From Pectobacterium cacticida (lineage in GTDB: Bacteria > Pseudomonadota > Gammaproteobacteria > Enterobacterales > Enterobacteriaceae): a stretch of 64,000 nucleotides of DNA. The position numbers were made by a program, and so were the translations under genes. Below are positions 53,836 to 62,745 of the stretch, in pieces (within the stretch, counting starts at the first letter, position 1; each line of letters begins with the position of its first letter). The notes under the pieces were generated by a model. It saw nothing but the letters and a program-made list of their open reading frames with translations, searched no databases and was not told where the DNA came from. The stretch is taken from the NCBI RefSeq assembly GCF_036885195.1, contig NZ_CP133656.1, positions 3,286,001-3,350,000 of the forward strand. Reading direction: 5' to 3'.

Positions 53836-55125
53836 TTACTTCGGCAGCGACAGCAGAAATTCACGCAGCTTCGCAAAATCATCCGGGAAGTTGTGCGATA
53901 GTAGCTCCAGATCGGCACGTTCAGCTAGCGCTTTCGGCAGGTCCAGTGCTTTGCCCAAAATGGTTTCTACGCTTTCCTTAAATTTCGCCGGGTGCGCCGT
54001 CCCCAGGAATAGGCCGAACTCACCCGCTTGCAATTGATCGCGCAGCAAACGATAAGCAATCGCCGCATGCGGCTCAGAGACGTAGCCTAAGGCATCCAGC
54101 TCATGCAGAGTTTCTTTCGTGGTCTCATCGCTTACCGCGCCAAAGCCCAGCGTATTTAACGGCCAGTTTTTACGTCGGAACAGCTCTTCCACACGCGGCC
54201 AGTTGTTCGGCTGACTCACATCCATCGCATTAGATAACGTCGCTACCGTTTTATGTGGTTCCCACTTTCCACTACTTAAGAAACGTGGCACGGTGTCATT
54301 GGCATTGGTGGCGGCAATAAAACGTTTAATCGGCAACCCTAGCGATTTTGCCAGCAAGCCAGCGGTCAGATCGCCGAAGTTACCGCTCGGTACAGAAATG
54401 ACTAATTGATTACGCGCTTCTTGCGGTAACTGAGCAACCGCTTCAAAGTAATAACAAATTTGCGCCAATAGACGGCTGATATTGATGGAGTTTGCCGAGT
54501 TCAGGCCAATCGCCTTTTTCAGTTCCTCGTCATCAAATGCCTGTTTCACCAATGCCTGACAGGCATCAAAGTCACTGTCGACCGCGATGGTGTGGATGTT
54601 GCCACCCAACGTACAGAACAATTTTTCCTGCAACGGACTGATCTTGCCCTGCGGGTACAAAATCACCACACGGACATTTTCCAGACCGTAGAAGGCATGC
54701 GCCACGGCTGCACCGGTGTCGCCAGAGGTCGCGGTCAGAATAGTAATTTTCTCGTCGCCAGACACTTCCGTCAGCATTTGCGCCATAAAGCGGCCGCCGA
54801 AGTCTTTAAAGGCCAGCGTCGGGCCGTGGAACAGTTCCAGCGCGGCGATATCTTCCGCTACCGGCGCAACTGGCGCAGGGAACGCAAATGCGGCTTTTAC
54901 GCGCTCGAACACGGTTTCAGCCGCCATTTCATCACCGATATACGCAGACAGAATACGGCTGCTGCGGGTAACGAAATCCAAATCCAGCAGCGCATCGATC
55001 TCGGTGCGTTCAAATTCCGGCAGATCCAGCGGGAAAAACAGCCCTTGCTGGCTACCCAGCCCTTGCTTGATAGCTTGAGCAAAGCTGACCTGCTCGTTAT
55101 GATCTTTAAGGTTGTACAGTTTCAT
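53836..55125 (-). CDS. thrC: Threonine synthase
   Basis: PLP enzyme that converts O-phosphohomoserine to threonine, the last step of the pathway. It has 429 residues (E. coli 428). The PLP lysine is in PTLAFKDFGGRFMAQML, ATSGDTGAAVAHAF contains phosphate-binding residues, and SVPSGNFGDLTAGLLAKSLG follows. It starts three bases after the thrB stop as the last gene of thrLABC. Confidence 0.97.
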   Translation of the reverse strand: MKLYNLKDHNEQVSFAQAIKQGLGSQQGLFFPLDLPEFERTEIDALLDLDFVTRSSRILSAYIGDEMAAETVFERVKAAFAFPAPVAPVAEDIAALELFHGPTLAFKDFGGRFMAQMLTEVSGDEKITILTATSGDTGAAVAHAFYGLENVRVVILYPQGKISPLQEKLFCTLGGNIHTIAVDSDFDACQALVKQAFDDEELKKAIGLNSANSINISRLLAQICYYFEAVAQLPQEARNQLVISVPSGNFGDLTAGLLAKSLGLPIKRFIAATNANDTVPRFLSSGKWEPHKTVATLSNAMDVSQPNNWPRVEELFRRKNWPLNTLGFGAVSDETTKETLHELDALGYVSEPHAAIAYRLLRDQLQAGEFGLFLGTAHPAKFKESVETILGKALDLPKALAERADLELLSHNFPDDFAKLREFLLSLPK

Positions 55126-55128
55126 GCG

Positions 55129-56058
55129 TTATCCCAGTTGTCGTGCGCCCGTCGTATCAAGACGGCAAATATGAACAAAACCTTCATCGTTCTGCAAATA
55201 GTTATCCCGTAGCCAGTCGGCCAAACGCTGTGCGCTCGCCATATCGTTGCAAACGGAGAATAACGTCGGGCCGGAACCGGAAATGCCGCAAGCCAACGCG
55301 CCAAATTCTTCGGCAGCCTGACGCGCGGCAGCAAAACCGGGCAGCAGTTTCGTTCGATAAGGTTCCGCGATGACATCCTTCATCAGCTTCGCTGCCAGCG
55401 CAGCCTGCCCGGTATGGCAAGCGTGAATAAAACCGGCCAGATAACGACCATGGCTGATGCAATCCTGACGACGATATTGCGCTGGCAGAATCGCGCGCGC
55501 TTCGGCGGTAGAGACCTTAATTCCCGGATACGCCATGACCCACAGCCAGTCATCGAACGATGGCACCGGCTGGCTGATAATACCGTTTTCTTCCAGCATC
55601 AACTGGATGCCGCCGAGGAAACACGGGGCGACGTTATCGTAATGGACGCTACCGGAAATGCGTCCTTCCAACTCGCCCATCAGCGTCAACAGGTGGGTTT
55701 CATCCAGCGGTTTACCACAAAATTCATTCATCGCCATCAGACCGGCGACGACGGAACAGGCGCTGGAACCCAGCCCTGAACCGATCGGCATATTCTTTTC
55801 GAGCGTCATCGCCACCGGCACGGTTTTACCCATTTCCTGACAAAACCGTTCCCAGCATTGATACACAATATTCTCTTTTGGGTTATCTGGCAGCTTGCTG
55901 ACAAAACGCCCTTCATTACGCAGGCTAAACGATTCGGCGGCTTCAACAGAAACGCAATCCCCCAGCAGTGTGCCGTCAACCGGCGAAACCGCCGCACCCA
56001 ACACATCAAACCCAACGCTGACGTTACCGATTGATGCAGGCGCATACACCTTAACCAT
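55129..56058 (-). CDS. thrB: Homoserine kinase
   Basis: GHMP kinase that phosphorylates homoserine. ATG 56058, only two bases after the thrA stop, gives 309 residues (E. coli 310); the frame reaching to 56079 runs into thrA. The ATP-binding loop is MPIGSGLGSSACSVVAGL, and GISGSGPTLFSVCN forms motif 3 of the family. Translation is coupled to thrA and thrC. Confidence 0.97.
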   Translation of the reverse strand: MVKVYAPASIGNVSVGFDVLGAAVSPVDGTLLGDCVSVEAAESFSLRNEGRFVSKLPDNPKENIVYQCWERFCQEMGKTVPVAMTLEKNMPIGSGLGSSACSVVAGLMAMNEFCGKPLDETHLLTLMGELEGRISGSVHYDNVAPCFLGGIQLMLEENGIISQPVPSFDDWLWVMAYPGIKVSTAEARAILPAQYRRQDCISHGRYLAGFIHACHTGQAALAAKLMKDVIAEPYRTKLLPGFAAARQAAEEFGALACGISGSGPTLFSVCNDMASAQRLADWLRDNYLQNDEGFVHICRLDTTGARQLG

Positions 56059-56060
56059 AA

Positions 56061-58520
56061 TTATGCTCCCAACTTCCATGACAAGGTGCGCAGCAAATCT
56101 GCGAACACACCAGCAGCGGTAACATCGTTACCCGCGCCATAGCCGCGCAACACCAGCGGCAGTGGCTGATAATAACGGCTGTAGAATGCCAGCGCATTCT
56201 CGCCATCTTTCACCTTAAACAGCGGATCGTCGCTACCAACGGCGCTAATTTTAACCTTACAGCGCCCATCTTCAATGACGCCGACATAGCGCAACACTTT
56301 ACCTGCCTCGCGCGCTTGTGCAACCCGGCGAGCAAACGCCTCGTCTACCGCGGGCAGGCGTTGCATAAACTGGGCGACTTCGCCGGAAGCATCAAAATCG
56401 ACGGGCAGAACCGCTTCCACCTCAATATCGCCCAGTTCCAGTTGATAACCCGCTTCGCGTGCCAAAATCAATAATTTACGCGCCACGTCCATGCCGGAGA
56501 GATCGTCGCGCGGATCCGGTTCGGTATACCCTTTTTCTTTCGCCTGCATAGTCGCTTCCGATAGCGACATCCCTTCATCCAGTTTACCGAAAATAAAGGA
56601 TAACGAACCAGAGAGAATCCCCGTAAACCGGATCAGCTCATCGCCCGCATTCAGCAGGTTTTGCAGGTTTTCAATCACCGGTAGACCGGCGCCAACGTTG
56701 GTGTCATACAGGAAACGACGGCGAGATTTTGCTGCGGCGCTGCGCAATTGACGATAATAATTCATCGACCCGGTGTTGGCTTTCTTATTCGGCGTCACCA
56801 CGTGGAAACCGTCGGCCAGAAAATCAACGTACTGATCGGCCACCGCCTGATTTGAGGTACAGTCAACGATCACCGGGTTCAGCAAGTGATACTCTTTTAC
56901 CAGACGGATCAATCGACCCAGATTAAAGGGCTCGCGCGCTTTCTCTAATTCGTCGCGCCAGTTGTCCATCGAGATACCGTTAATATTGGTGAGGAGCGCC
57001 TTTGAATTCGCGATCCCACACACTCGCAAGTCGATATGCTTGTTTTTCAGCCACGGCTGCTGGCGATGAATCTGCTCCAGTAGCGCGCCACCAACGCCGC
57101 CTACGCCAATTACAAATACATCGATGACCTGATCGGTATTAAAGAGCATCTGGTGAGCCACACGTACGCCGGTCGTCGCCTCATCATTGTTAACCACGAC
57201 GGAAATAGAACGTTCAGATGACCCCTGCGCAATAGCCACGATATTGATATTAGCCGACGCCAGTGCGGAAAACAGGCGAGCCGACAAACCACGCAGCGTG
57301 CGCATGCCATCGCCCACGACGGAGAGGATCGCCAGACGTTCCATCACATCCAACGGCTCTAGTACCCCTTCTTTCAACTCCAAATAGAACTCGTCTTCCA
57401 GCGTTTTTCTGGCTCGCGCCAATTCACTCTGTGAAACGCAGAAACTGATACTGTATTCAGAAGATGATTGCGTGATTAGCACTACCGAGATACCCGCCCG
57501 CGACATCGCAGCAAACACGCGCGCCGCCATGCCGACCATGCCTTTCATTCCGGGACCGGAAACATTAATCATCGCCATATTATTCAGGTTGGTAATGCCT
57601 TTCACCGGATACTGCTTATCCGTGCTGTCCATGCCGATGAGTGTGCCGGGAGCCTGAGGGTTTTCAGTGTTTTTAATAAGACAGGGAATTTGAAACTGAG
57701 CGATAGGAGCGATGGTGCGAGGGTGGAGAACTTTGGCGCCGAAATAGGACAGTTCCATCGCCTCCTGATAGGACATCGATTTCAATAATCGGGCATCAGG
57801 CACCTGCCGCGGATCGCAGGTATAAACGCCATCGACATCGGTCCAAATTTCACAACAATCCGCGCGCAAACACGCGGCAAGCACGGCGGCGGAATAGTCG
57901 GAGCCGTTGCGGCCCAACACTACCAACTCGCCTTTTTCATTTCCGGCAGTAAAGCCAGCCATCAGAATCACATTTTCTTTCGGAATAGCGCTTTCCGCGA
58001 TGCGACGGGTGGATTCCGTGATATCCACGGTCGATTCAAGATAATGCCCCTGCGCCAGCAGTTTCTCGACCGGATTAATGACAGAAACGCCGTAACCACG
58101 CGCATGAAAAACAGCCTCCATGATGGCAATCGACAGTTTTTCTCCCCGACAGATAATCGCCGCATTGACACTGTCAGGGCACTGCCCCAGCAGCGCAATA
58201 CCATGTAGCACATGTTTGAGCTGTGCAAACTCCTGATTCACAAGGGCCTTCAGGCGAGCAAGGTCAAATCTGGGCTGAGACGCGGCAAGCCCCTGTAGCA
58301 GGGAAGAAAAGATCGCTTCGGCGTCGTTGAGATGAGGTTGGATATCTTGCCCGGCAACGGTTTTTTCAATCATGGCAACCAGGTGGTTGGTAATTTTCGC
58401 TGGCGCAGACAACACGGTAGCGACCTGTCCCTGGCGCGCGTTGTTTTCAATAATGTCAGCAACGCGCGCAAAACGCTCCGCATTTGCGACTGAAGTCCCG
58501 CCAAATTTCAATACTCGCAT
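56061..58520 (-). CDS. thrA: Bifunctional aspartokinase I / homoserine dehydrogenase I
   Basis: First and third steps of the threonine branch, inhibited by threonine. ATG 58520 gives 819 residues (E. coli 820), beginning MRVLKFGGTSVANAERF. The N-terminal aspartokinase is followed by two ACT repeats (around ISVVLITQSSSEYSISFCV and INIVAIAQGSSERSISVVV). A Rossmann homoserine dehydrogenase follows, with VIGVGGVGGALLEQI and TPNKKANTGS. Expression is governed by the thrL attenuator about 90 bp upstream. AGGAG lies 11 bases before the start, a long but usable spacing. Confidence 0.97.
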   Translation of the reverse strand: MRVLKFGGTSVANAERFARVADIIENNARQGQVATVLSAPAKITNHLVAMIEKTVAGQDIQPHLNDAEAIFSSLLQGLAASQPRFDLARLKALVNQEFAQLKHVLHGIALLGQCPDSVNAAIICRGEKLSIAIMEAVFHARGYGVSVINPVEKLLAQGHYLESTVDITESTRRIAESAIPKENVILMAGFTAGNEKGELVVLGRNGSDYSAAVLAACLRADCCEIWTDVDGVYTCDPRQVPDARLLKSMSYQEAMELSYFGAKVLHPRTIAPIAQFQIPCLIKNTENPQAPGTLIGMDSTDKQYPVKGITNLNNMAMINVSGPGMKGMVGMAARVFAAMSRAGISVVLITQSSSEYSISFCVSQSELARARKTLEDEFYLELKEGVLEPLDVMERLAILSVVGDGMRTLRGLSARLFSALASANINIVAIAQGSSERSISVVVNNDEATTGVRVAHQMLFNTDQVIDVFVIGVGGVGGALLEQIHRQQPWLKNKHIDLRVCGIANSKALLTNINGISMDNWRDELEKAREPFNLGRLIRLVKEYHLLNPVIVDCTSNQAVADQYVDFLADGFHVVTPNKKANTGSMNYYRQLRSAAAKSRRRFLYDTNVGAGLPVIENLQNLLNAGDELIRFTGILSGSLSFIFGKLDEGMSLSEATMQAKEKGYTEPDPRDDLSGMDVARKLLILAREAGYQLELGDIEVEAVLPVDFDASGEVAQFMQRLPAVDEAFARRVAQAREAGKVLRYVGVIEDGRCKVKISAVGSDDPLFKVKDGENALAFYSRYYQPLPLVLRGYGAGNDVTAAGVFADLLRTLSWKLGA

Positions 58521-58610
58521 TTTTATGTTTTCTCCTGAATTTTTACCAACCAAACGCTAAGAGCGTTTTTTGTGTGCCACCTGTAGACGGCGTTAAGCGA
58601 TAATCTGCTA

Positions 58611-58641
58611 AAAAAAAAGCCCGCACGTTTCGGTGCGGGCT
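58611..58641 (-). terminator. thr operon attenuator
   Basis: On the minus strand AGCCCGCAC / GTGCGGGCT form a 9-bp GC-rich stem (58633-58641 with 58619-58627), followed by eight U. The leader-peptide stop region (GGTGCGGGCTGA) can pair with the 5' arm (GCCCGCACCG) to make an antiterminator. Confidence 0.93.
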
Positions 58642-58663
58642 TTTTCTGGAATCTTTAAATGCG

Positions 58664-58732
58664 TCAGCCCGCACCGTTACTGGTTGTACCGGTGAAGGTA
58701 ATAATTGTGGTAATCAGGCCGACAATGCGCAT
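58664..58732 (-). CDS. thrL: thr operon leader peptide ThrL
   Basis: A 22-residue attenuation peptide reading MRIVGLITTIITFTGTTSNG then AG. Six Thr and four Ile codons sense charged tRNA-Thr and tRNA-Ile. The E. coli peptide ([21 protein letters not shown]) ends the same way. An in-frame ATG six codons upstream (58750) would give 28 residues; neither start has a strong ribosome-binding site. The attenuator follows 22 bases after the stop. Confidence 0.92.
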   Translation of the reverse strand: MRIVGLITTIITFTGTTSNGAG

Positions 58733-58777
58733 AGTAAAATCAAGTCTCATTCTTTGAAGCAGGTTTATCTGCCCTAT

Positions 58778-58806
58778 TAGTTAGGCTAATCGCCCCCTGA
58801 AGTCAA
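58778..58806 (-). promoter_or_regulatory. thrLABC promoter
   Basis: On the minus strand TTGACT (58801-58806) and TAACTA (58778-58783) are spaced by 17 bases, about 45 bp before the thrL start. A good sigma-70 match. Confidence 0.75.
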
Positions 58807-58956
58807 CGGATTTCTTTTTTTCTTCTCACATGCTTCTCACCGAACGAATAAAAGCACCCGCAAAAACCGCTGAAAAAATAAAAACAAACCAGATAAAACA
58901 TCGTCTAAACGACAGGAAAAAAATCTTCGGCTACTTATAACGTCATTTTTACTCTC

Positions 58957-59643
58957 TTACGCCAACAGTTTTTTCTCAATGTCATGTAGCAGCCTATGCA
59001 ACATCGCTGTATCACGCTGCTCTAAACGCCCTAACCGCTGTTGTAACCAGTCGCGCAGATTTTCATCATTATCAACGTCCAAAGTAACCAGTAGCTGCTC
59101 CAAACGATGGCGTAATGCCGACAATTGTCCGCTATCGGCTTGCGGCATCCTTTCGGCTTTGACCGCCATGAGTTCCGCCAGTTGATAACAATACACCATC
59201 ACTGCCTGACCAAGATTCAGCGAGGGGTAACTGGCTTGCATCGGCACACCGGTCAATACATCCGCACGTGCTAGCTCGGCATTGGTCAGTCCCTTATCTT
59301 CCCGCCCAAATACCAGCGCCGCAGTGTTCATCCAGTGGGTCTTCTCCTGCAATACCCCTGTCAGTTCTGCTGGCGTACAATAATAGTGATACTTGGCACG
59401 ATGACGCGCGGTAGTCGCCACCGTAAAGTCAACATCAGCCAGAGCGTCGTCCAGTGTTGAAAACGCCTGCGCATTATCCAGAATATCGCCCGATCCATGC
59501 GCTACCCATCGTGCTGCGGGGTCTTGATGCAGTGAACTACCGACAAGGCGCAGGCTACTGAAACCCATCGTTTTCATCGCCCGTGCTGCCGCACCGACAT
59601 TCTCCGCCCGAACGGGTTCAACTAAAATAATATGAAACTGCAT
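58957..59643 (-). CDS. yjtD: SPOUT-family tRNA/rRNA methyltransferase YjtD (LasT/TrmJ-like)
   Basis: SPOUT-fold RNA methyltransferase. It is related to TrmJ, which 2'-O-methylates position 32 of tRNAs; the target of YjtD itself is not known. ATG 59643 behind GAGGAG gives 228 residues, the E. coli length; the open frame continues 74 codons upstream without conserved sequence. Family motifs are ILVEPVRAENVGAAARAMKT, then LVFGREDKGLTNAEL and YPSLNLGQAVMVYCYQLAEL (the SAM knot). It precedes thrL in the same direction, as in E. coli. Confidence 0.92.
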   Translation of the reverse strand: MQFHIILVEPVRAENVGAAARAMKTMGFSSLRLVGSSLHQDPAARWVAHGSGDILDNAQAFSTLDDALADVDFTVATTARHRAKYHYYCTPAELTGVLQEKTHWMNTAALVFGREDKGLTNAELARADVLTGVPMQASYPSLNLGQAVMVYCYQLAELMAVKAERMPQADSGQLSALRHRLEQLLVTLDVDNDENLRDWLQQRLGRLEQRDTAMLHRLLHDIEKKLLA

Positions 59644-60392
59644 AAACTCCTCAATATGGATTACCTGCATTCCACCCATAATGCTATAAAAGAGCACATT
59701 ACTCATGGCGATTCGCAAATAACACGCGATCGATAAACACGCTGAATTGATAGCGTTAGTGTGCCTACTATTACCGTGGTAAATTAACAATAAGCCAACA
59801 AAATTCTGGGAGCGGCATGATTCTTGGTTGAAAACCTCAGAGATTTCCCCGTAGGCTAACAACAAAAACCCTGAGAAAAATAAGGTAAGCGACTTTATTT
59901 CAATAAATTATAAAAATTATATCATCTACTCAGTCGCCATGATGGCTATTGGCATTTGCTATGTTTATGCGTTCATAAAAAGTGATAAATTGTGACGTAA
60001 CCTAGCAATCTTATGAGGGTTTATCACAAAATCGTTAACGTGCTAAAATGAAATTTGATATATGTCAACAGAACCGTAGATTTATCAGCAGGCAAAATCC
60101 GCGCTTACTGTTATGTTGCTGTTAATAAGGTTAAACTGTGCGCCACTTTGCGCGCCGTTAAGTTAGCGCCACACTCACCCGCTAGCGGTACCTCTAAGCA
60201 GGTAGAGCGTAAACACCAGTAACGCATTTACGTACTTGAGTCTGATGTTGAGCGAGAGCGTAGTTTACCTCGATAAGCTCCAGGGAAATACCCGAAATAG
60301 CTGGCATTGAAGCCAGCGAGCCAGCAGGGTATGACAGCGACTTCCGTACTTCCGATTTCTATAATTTACGTTGGCAATTTTAGGTAGCAAAC
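59644..60392. other. Long divergent region yjtD-arcA with arcA leader
   Basis: A 749-bp stretch without a supported gene. It includes the FNR-like site at 60055-60068, a possible -10 TAAAAT at 60045-60050, and a long leader before arcA with a perfect hairpin GCTGGC-ATTGAA-GCCAGC (60300-60317). The last 30 bases before arcA (GTTGGCAATTTTAGGTAGCA) strongly resemble the E. coli arcA leader. E. coli has the small yjjY here; I found no equivalent. Confidence 0.65.
60055..60068 (+). promoter_or_regulatory. FNR box upstream of arcA
   Basis: TTGATATATGTCAA matches the FNR consensus TTGAT-N4-ATCAA with one mismatch. E. coli arcA is activated anaerobically by FNR from a site well upstream of the gene, so both sequence and place fit. 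Confidence 0.75.
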
Positions 60393-61109
60393 ATGCAGAC
60401 GCCGCACATTCTTATTGTTGAAGACGAGTTAGTCACTCGTAATACCCTCAAAAGCATTTTTGAGGCGGAAGGATACGTTGTTCACGAAGCCACTGATGGC
60501 GCAGAAATGCACCATATTTTGTCCGAGAATGACATTAATCTGGTGATTATGGACATCAATTTGCCAGGGAAAAACGGTCTATTATTAGCGCGGGAACTGC
60601 GTGAGCAAGCAGCCGTTGCGCTAATGTTCCTTACTGGCCGTGACAATGAAGTTGATAAAATCCTCGGACTGGAAATTGGTGCAGATGATTACATCACCAA
60701 GCCGTTTAACCCACGAGAATTGACGATCCGCGCGCGTAACCTGTTGTCACGAACCATGAATTTGGGCAGTGGCACGGAAGAGCGTCGATTGGTGGAAAGT
60801 TACCGCTTTAACGGTTGGGAATTGGATATCAACAGCCGTTCTCTGATTAGCCCGGCAGGTGAACAATACAAACTGCCGCGCAGTGAATTCCGCGCGATGC
60901 TGCATTTCTGCGAAAACCCAGGCAAGATTCAGTCACGAGCAGAACTGTTAAAGAAAATGACGGGGCGTGAGCTTAAGCCGCACGACCGTACCGTAGACGT
61001 CACCATCCGCCGTATCCGTAAGCACTTTGAATCAACTGCCGATACGCCGGAAATTATCGCAACAATCCACGGTGAAGGTTATCGCTTCTGTGGCGATCTG
61101 GAAAATTAA
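60393..61109 (+). CDS. arcA: Two-component response regulator ArcA
   Basis: OmpR-family regulator that represses aerobic metabolism genes when phosphorylated by ArcB in low oxygen. It has 238 residues, as in E. coli. The receiver domain has the phosphorylation site Asp54 in VIMDINLPGKNG and the conserved Lys in DDYITKPFNPREL; the winged-helix domain ends TVDVTIRRIRKHFE and IHGEGYRFCGDLE. ATG 60393 follows GGTAGCAAAC. A terminator follows the stop after six bases. Confidence 0.98.
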   Translation: MQTPHILIVEDELVTRNTLKSIFEAEGYVVHEATDGAEMHHILSENDINLVIMDINLPGKNGLLLARELREQAAVALMFLTGRDNEVDKILGLEIGADDYITKPFNPRELTIRARNLLSRTMNLGSGTEERRLVESYRFNGWELDINSRSLISPAGEQYKLPRSEFRAMLHFCENPGKIQSRAELLKKMTGRELKPHDRTVDVTIRRIRKHFESTADTPEIIATIHGEGYRFCGDLEN

Positions 61110-61115
61110 TTTCCG

Positions 61116-61150
61116 CAGCCGGAGCGAACATCTGCTCCGGCTGTTTTCCT
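61116..61150. terminator. arcA terminator
   Basis: CAGCCGGAGC (61116-61125) pairs with GCTCCGGCTG (61134-61143), then TTTTCCT. It lies between the convergent arcA and creA genes. Confidence 0.88.
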
Positions 61151-61163
61151 CTCCAACTCTCGG

Positions 61164-61646
61164 TTATTCACTCTTACCCCACGGGATAACCGGCACAGCG
61201 CTAAGCGCGTTTTTCGGCGAACCATCGACCAGACGATCGGAGTAGGCTAAATAAATGAGTGCGTTACGTTTTGGATCGTAAAATCGGACGACCTGCAATT
61301 TCTTGAAAACCAGCGAGGTTCGCTTCTGGAATACCACCTCACCACGATCGGCCGCTTTTTTGATTTTATCGGATAGCGTAACTGGCCCAACCTGCTGACA
61401 AGAAATAGCCGCATCTGAGGTATCTTCCGCTAACCCTAACCCACCTTTAATTCCGCCGGTTTTAGCGCGGCTAACGTAACAGGTCACATTGGATACATCT
61501 GGATCGTCAAACGCTTCCACAACAATCTTATGGTCCGGCCCCAGCAGTTTGAAAGCAGTATCGACCGAGCCGACTTCTTCCGCGTTAACGACGCCAGCGG
61601 TGGATAGCAATAGCAAACTTGCAGCCATGATGCCCTTTACATTCAT
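61164..61646 (-). CDS. creA: CreA family periplasmic protein
   Basis: Secreted protein of unknown function, 160 residues (E. coli CreA 157), with a signal peptide ending VVNA-EE. Conserved pieces are VSNVTCYVSRAKTGGIKGGL, containing one Cys, and AISCQQVGP with another; the mature protein has exactly two cysteines and may form a disulfide. In E. coli creA begins the creABCD cluster with the CreBC two-component system; here creB, creC and creD are missing and arcA follows directly. Confidence 0.92.
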   Translation of the reverse strand: MNVKGIMAASLLLLSTAGVVNAEEVGSVDTAFKLLGPDHKIVVEAFDDPDVSNVTCYVSRAKTGGIKGGLGLAEDTSDAAISCQQVGPVTLSDKIKKAADRGEVVFQKRTSLVFKKLQVVRFYDPKRNALIYLAYSDRLVDGSPKNALSAVPVIPWGKSE

Positions 61647-61857
61647 ATTTCAGATCCCGTAACAACCGATGACAAAGGATTCGCCATCACAATAAAATAA
61701 AAAGGAGGATGCACAAAATCAACCATGATATCCACCCCGTTTCATCCGAATTAGCTGAGGAATATTTTCAAAAATCTTCGGCAGTACCAACATGAAAATA
61801 TTGCTATGATGCGCAAGCGCAATACGTTCGTGCCCAATGTGTTTGATGAGGAAGATT

Positions 61858-62745
61858 ATGGATCAAGCCAGTATCATACGTGATTTGCTTAACTGGCTGG
61901 AAAGCCATCTCGACCAACCGCTATCACTGGATAACGTGGCGGCAAAAGCGGGTTATTCCAAGTGGCATCTGCAAAGAATGTTCAAAGACGTGACGGGGCA
62001 TGCCATCGGTTCCTATATCCGAGCGCGAAGATTGACCAAAGCGGCGGTTGCACTTTGTCTCACCAGCCGCCCTATCCTCGATATTGCCTTGCAATACCGT
62101 TTTGATTCACAACAGACATTCACTCGCGCATTCAAAAAGCAATTTGCCCAAACGCCCGCGTCTTATCGTCGCGCCGATAATTGGAACACCGTTGGCATTC
62201 GTCCGCCTATTCGTCTCAAGCCGTTTACCTTGCCTAAACCGCAGTTTGTCACGTTGCCAGATACGCCGCTTCTTGGGCTAACGCAAACGTATAACTGCCG
62301 TCTGGAGCAAATTGGGAGCTTTCGCACGGAAATTCGTGTCCATTATTGGAAGCAGTTTTTAGGGGAAACCTCTTGCATTCCCCCCGTGCTCTATGGATTA
62401 CACTATTCACGACCAAGCAAGGATAAGGACGACGAGATCGAAATGCTCTGCACCACCGCGCTTGAACCGCAGTATCTTCCCAATGGTGTCCATACTGGCG
62501 ACCCCATCACGCTGCCAGGCGGTGACTACGCGATGTTTGTTTATGAAGGGCCAAAAGACGGGCTACAGGATTTCATTATTACACTGTATGACACTTGCCT
62601 GCCAACGTTGCAACTCACGCGCCGCAAAGGGTGTGACGCCGAGCGTTTTCACCCTAATTGCGACGCGGGTAGCGAGATTCCCGCCATCATCCGCTGCGAA
62701 TATTTTATCCCTATTCAACATACCGAGCCGTCTTCAACGTTGTAA
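61858..62745 (+). CDS. rob: Right origin-binding protein Rob (AraC family)
   Basis: AraC/XylS-type activator of the mar/sox/rob regulon, responding to bile salts, dipyridyl and similar signals through its C-terminal domain. ATG 61858, behind GAGGAAG, gives 295 residues (E. coli 289). The N-terminal DNA-binding domain (about residues 1-110) is nearly the E. coli sequence, with KAGYSKWHLQRMFKDVTGHA and QYRFDSQQTFTRAFKKQF. The C-terminal GyrI-like effector domain is more divergent. Its 3' end overlaps that of convergent gpmB by 12 bp. Confidence 0.95.
   Translation: MDQASIIRDLLNWLESHLDQPLSLDNVAAKAGYSKWHLQRMFKDVTGHAIGSYIRARRLTKAAVALCLTSRPILDIALQYRFDSQQTFTRAFKKQFAQTPASYRRADNWNTVGIRPPIRLKPFTLPKPQFVTLPDTPLLGLTQTYNCRLEQIGSFRTEIRVHYWKQFLGETSCIPPVLYGLHYSRPSKDKDDEIEMLCTTALEPQYLPNGVHTGDPITLPGGDYAMFVYEGPKDGLQDFIITLYDTCLPTLQLTRRKGCDAERFHPNCDAGSEIPAIIRCEYFIPIQHTEPSSTL

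Noticed and set aside
58957..59865. Longer YjtD reading frame starting at 59865
   Set aside because: The first 74 codons have no similarity to the family and no ribosome-binding site; ATG 59643 with GAGGAG gives the exact E. coli length.
61709..61795. 28-codon frame just after AAAGGAGG between creA and rob
   Set aside because: The Shine-Dalgarno-like sequence abuts the ATG with no spacing, so it could not direct initiation there; no conserved features.
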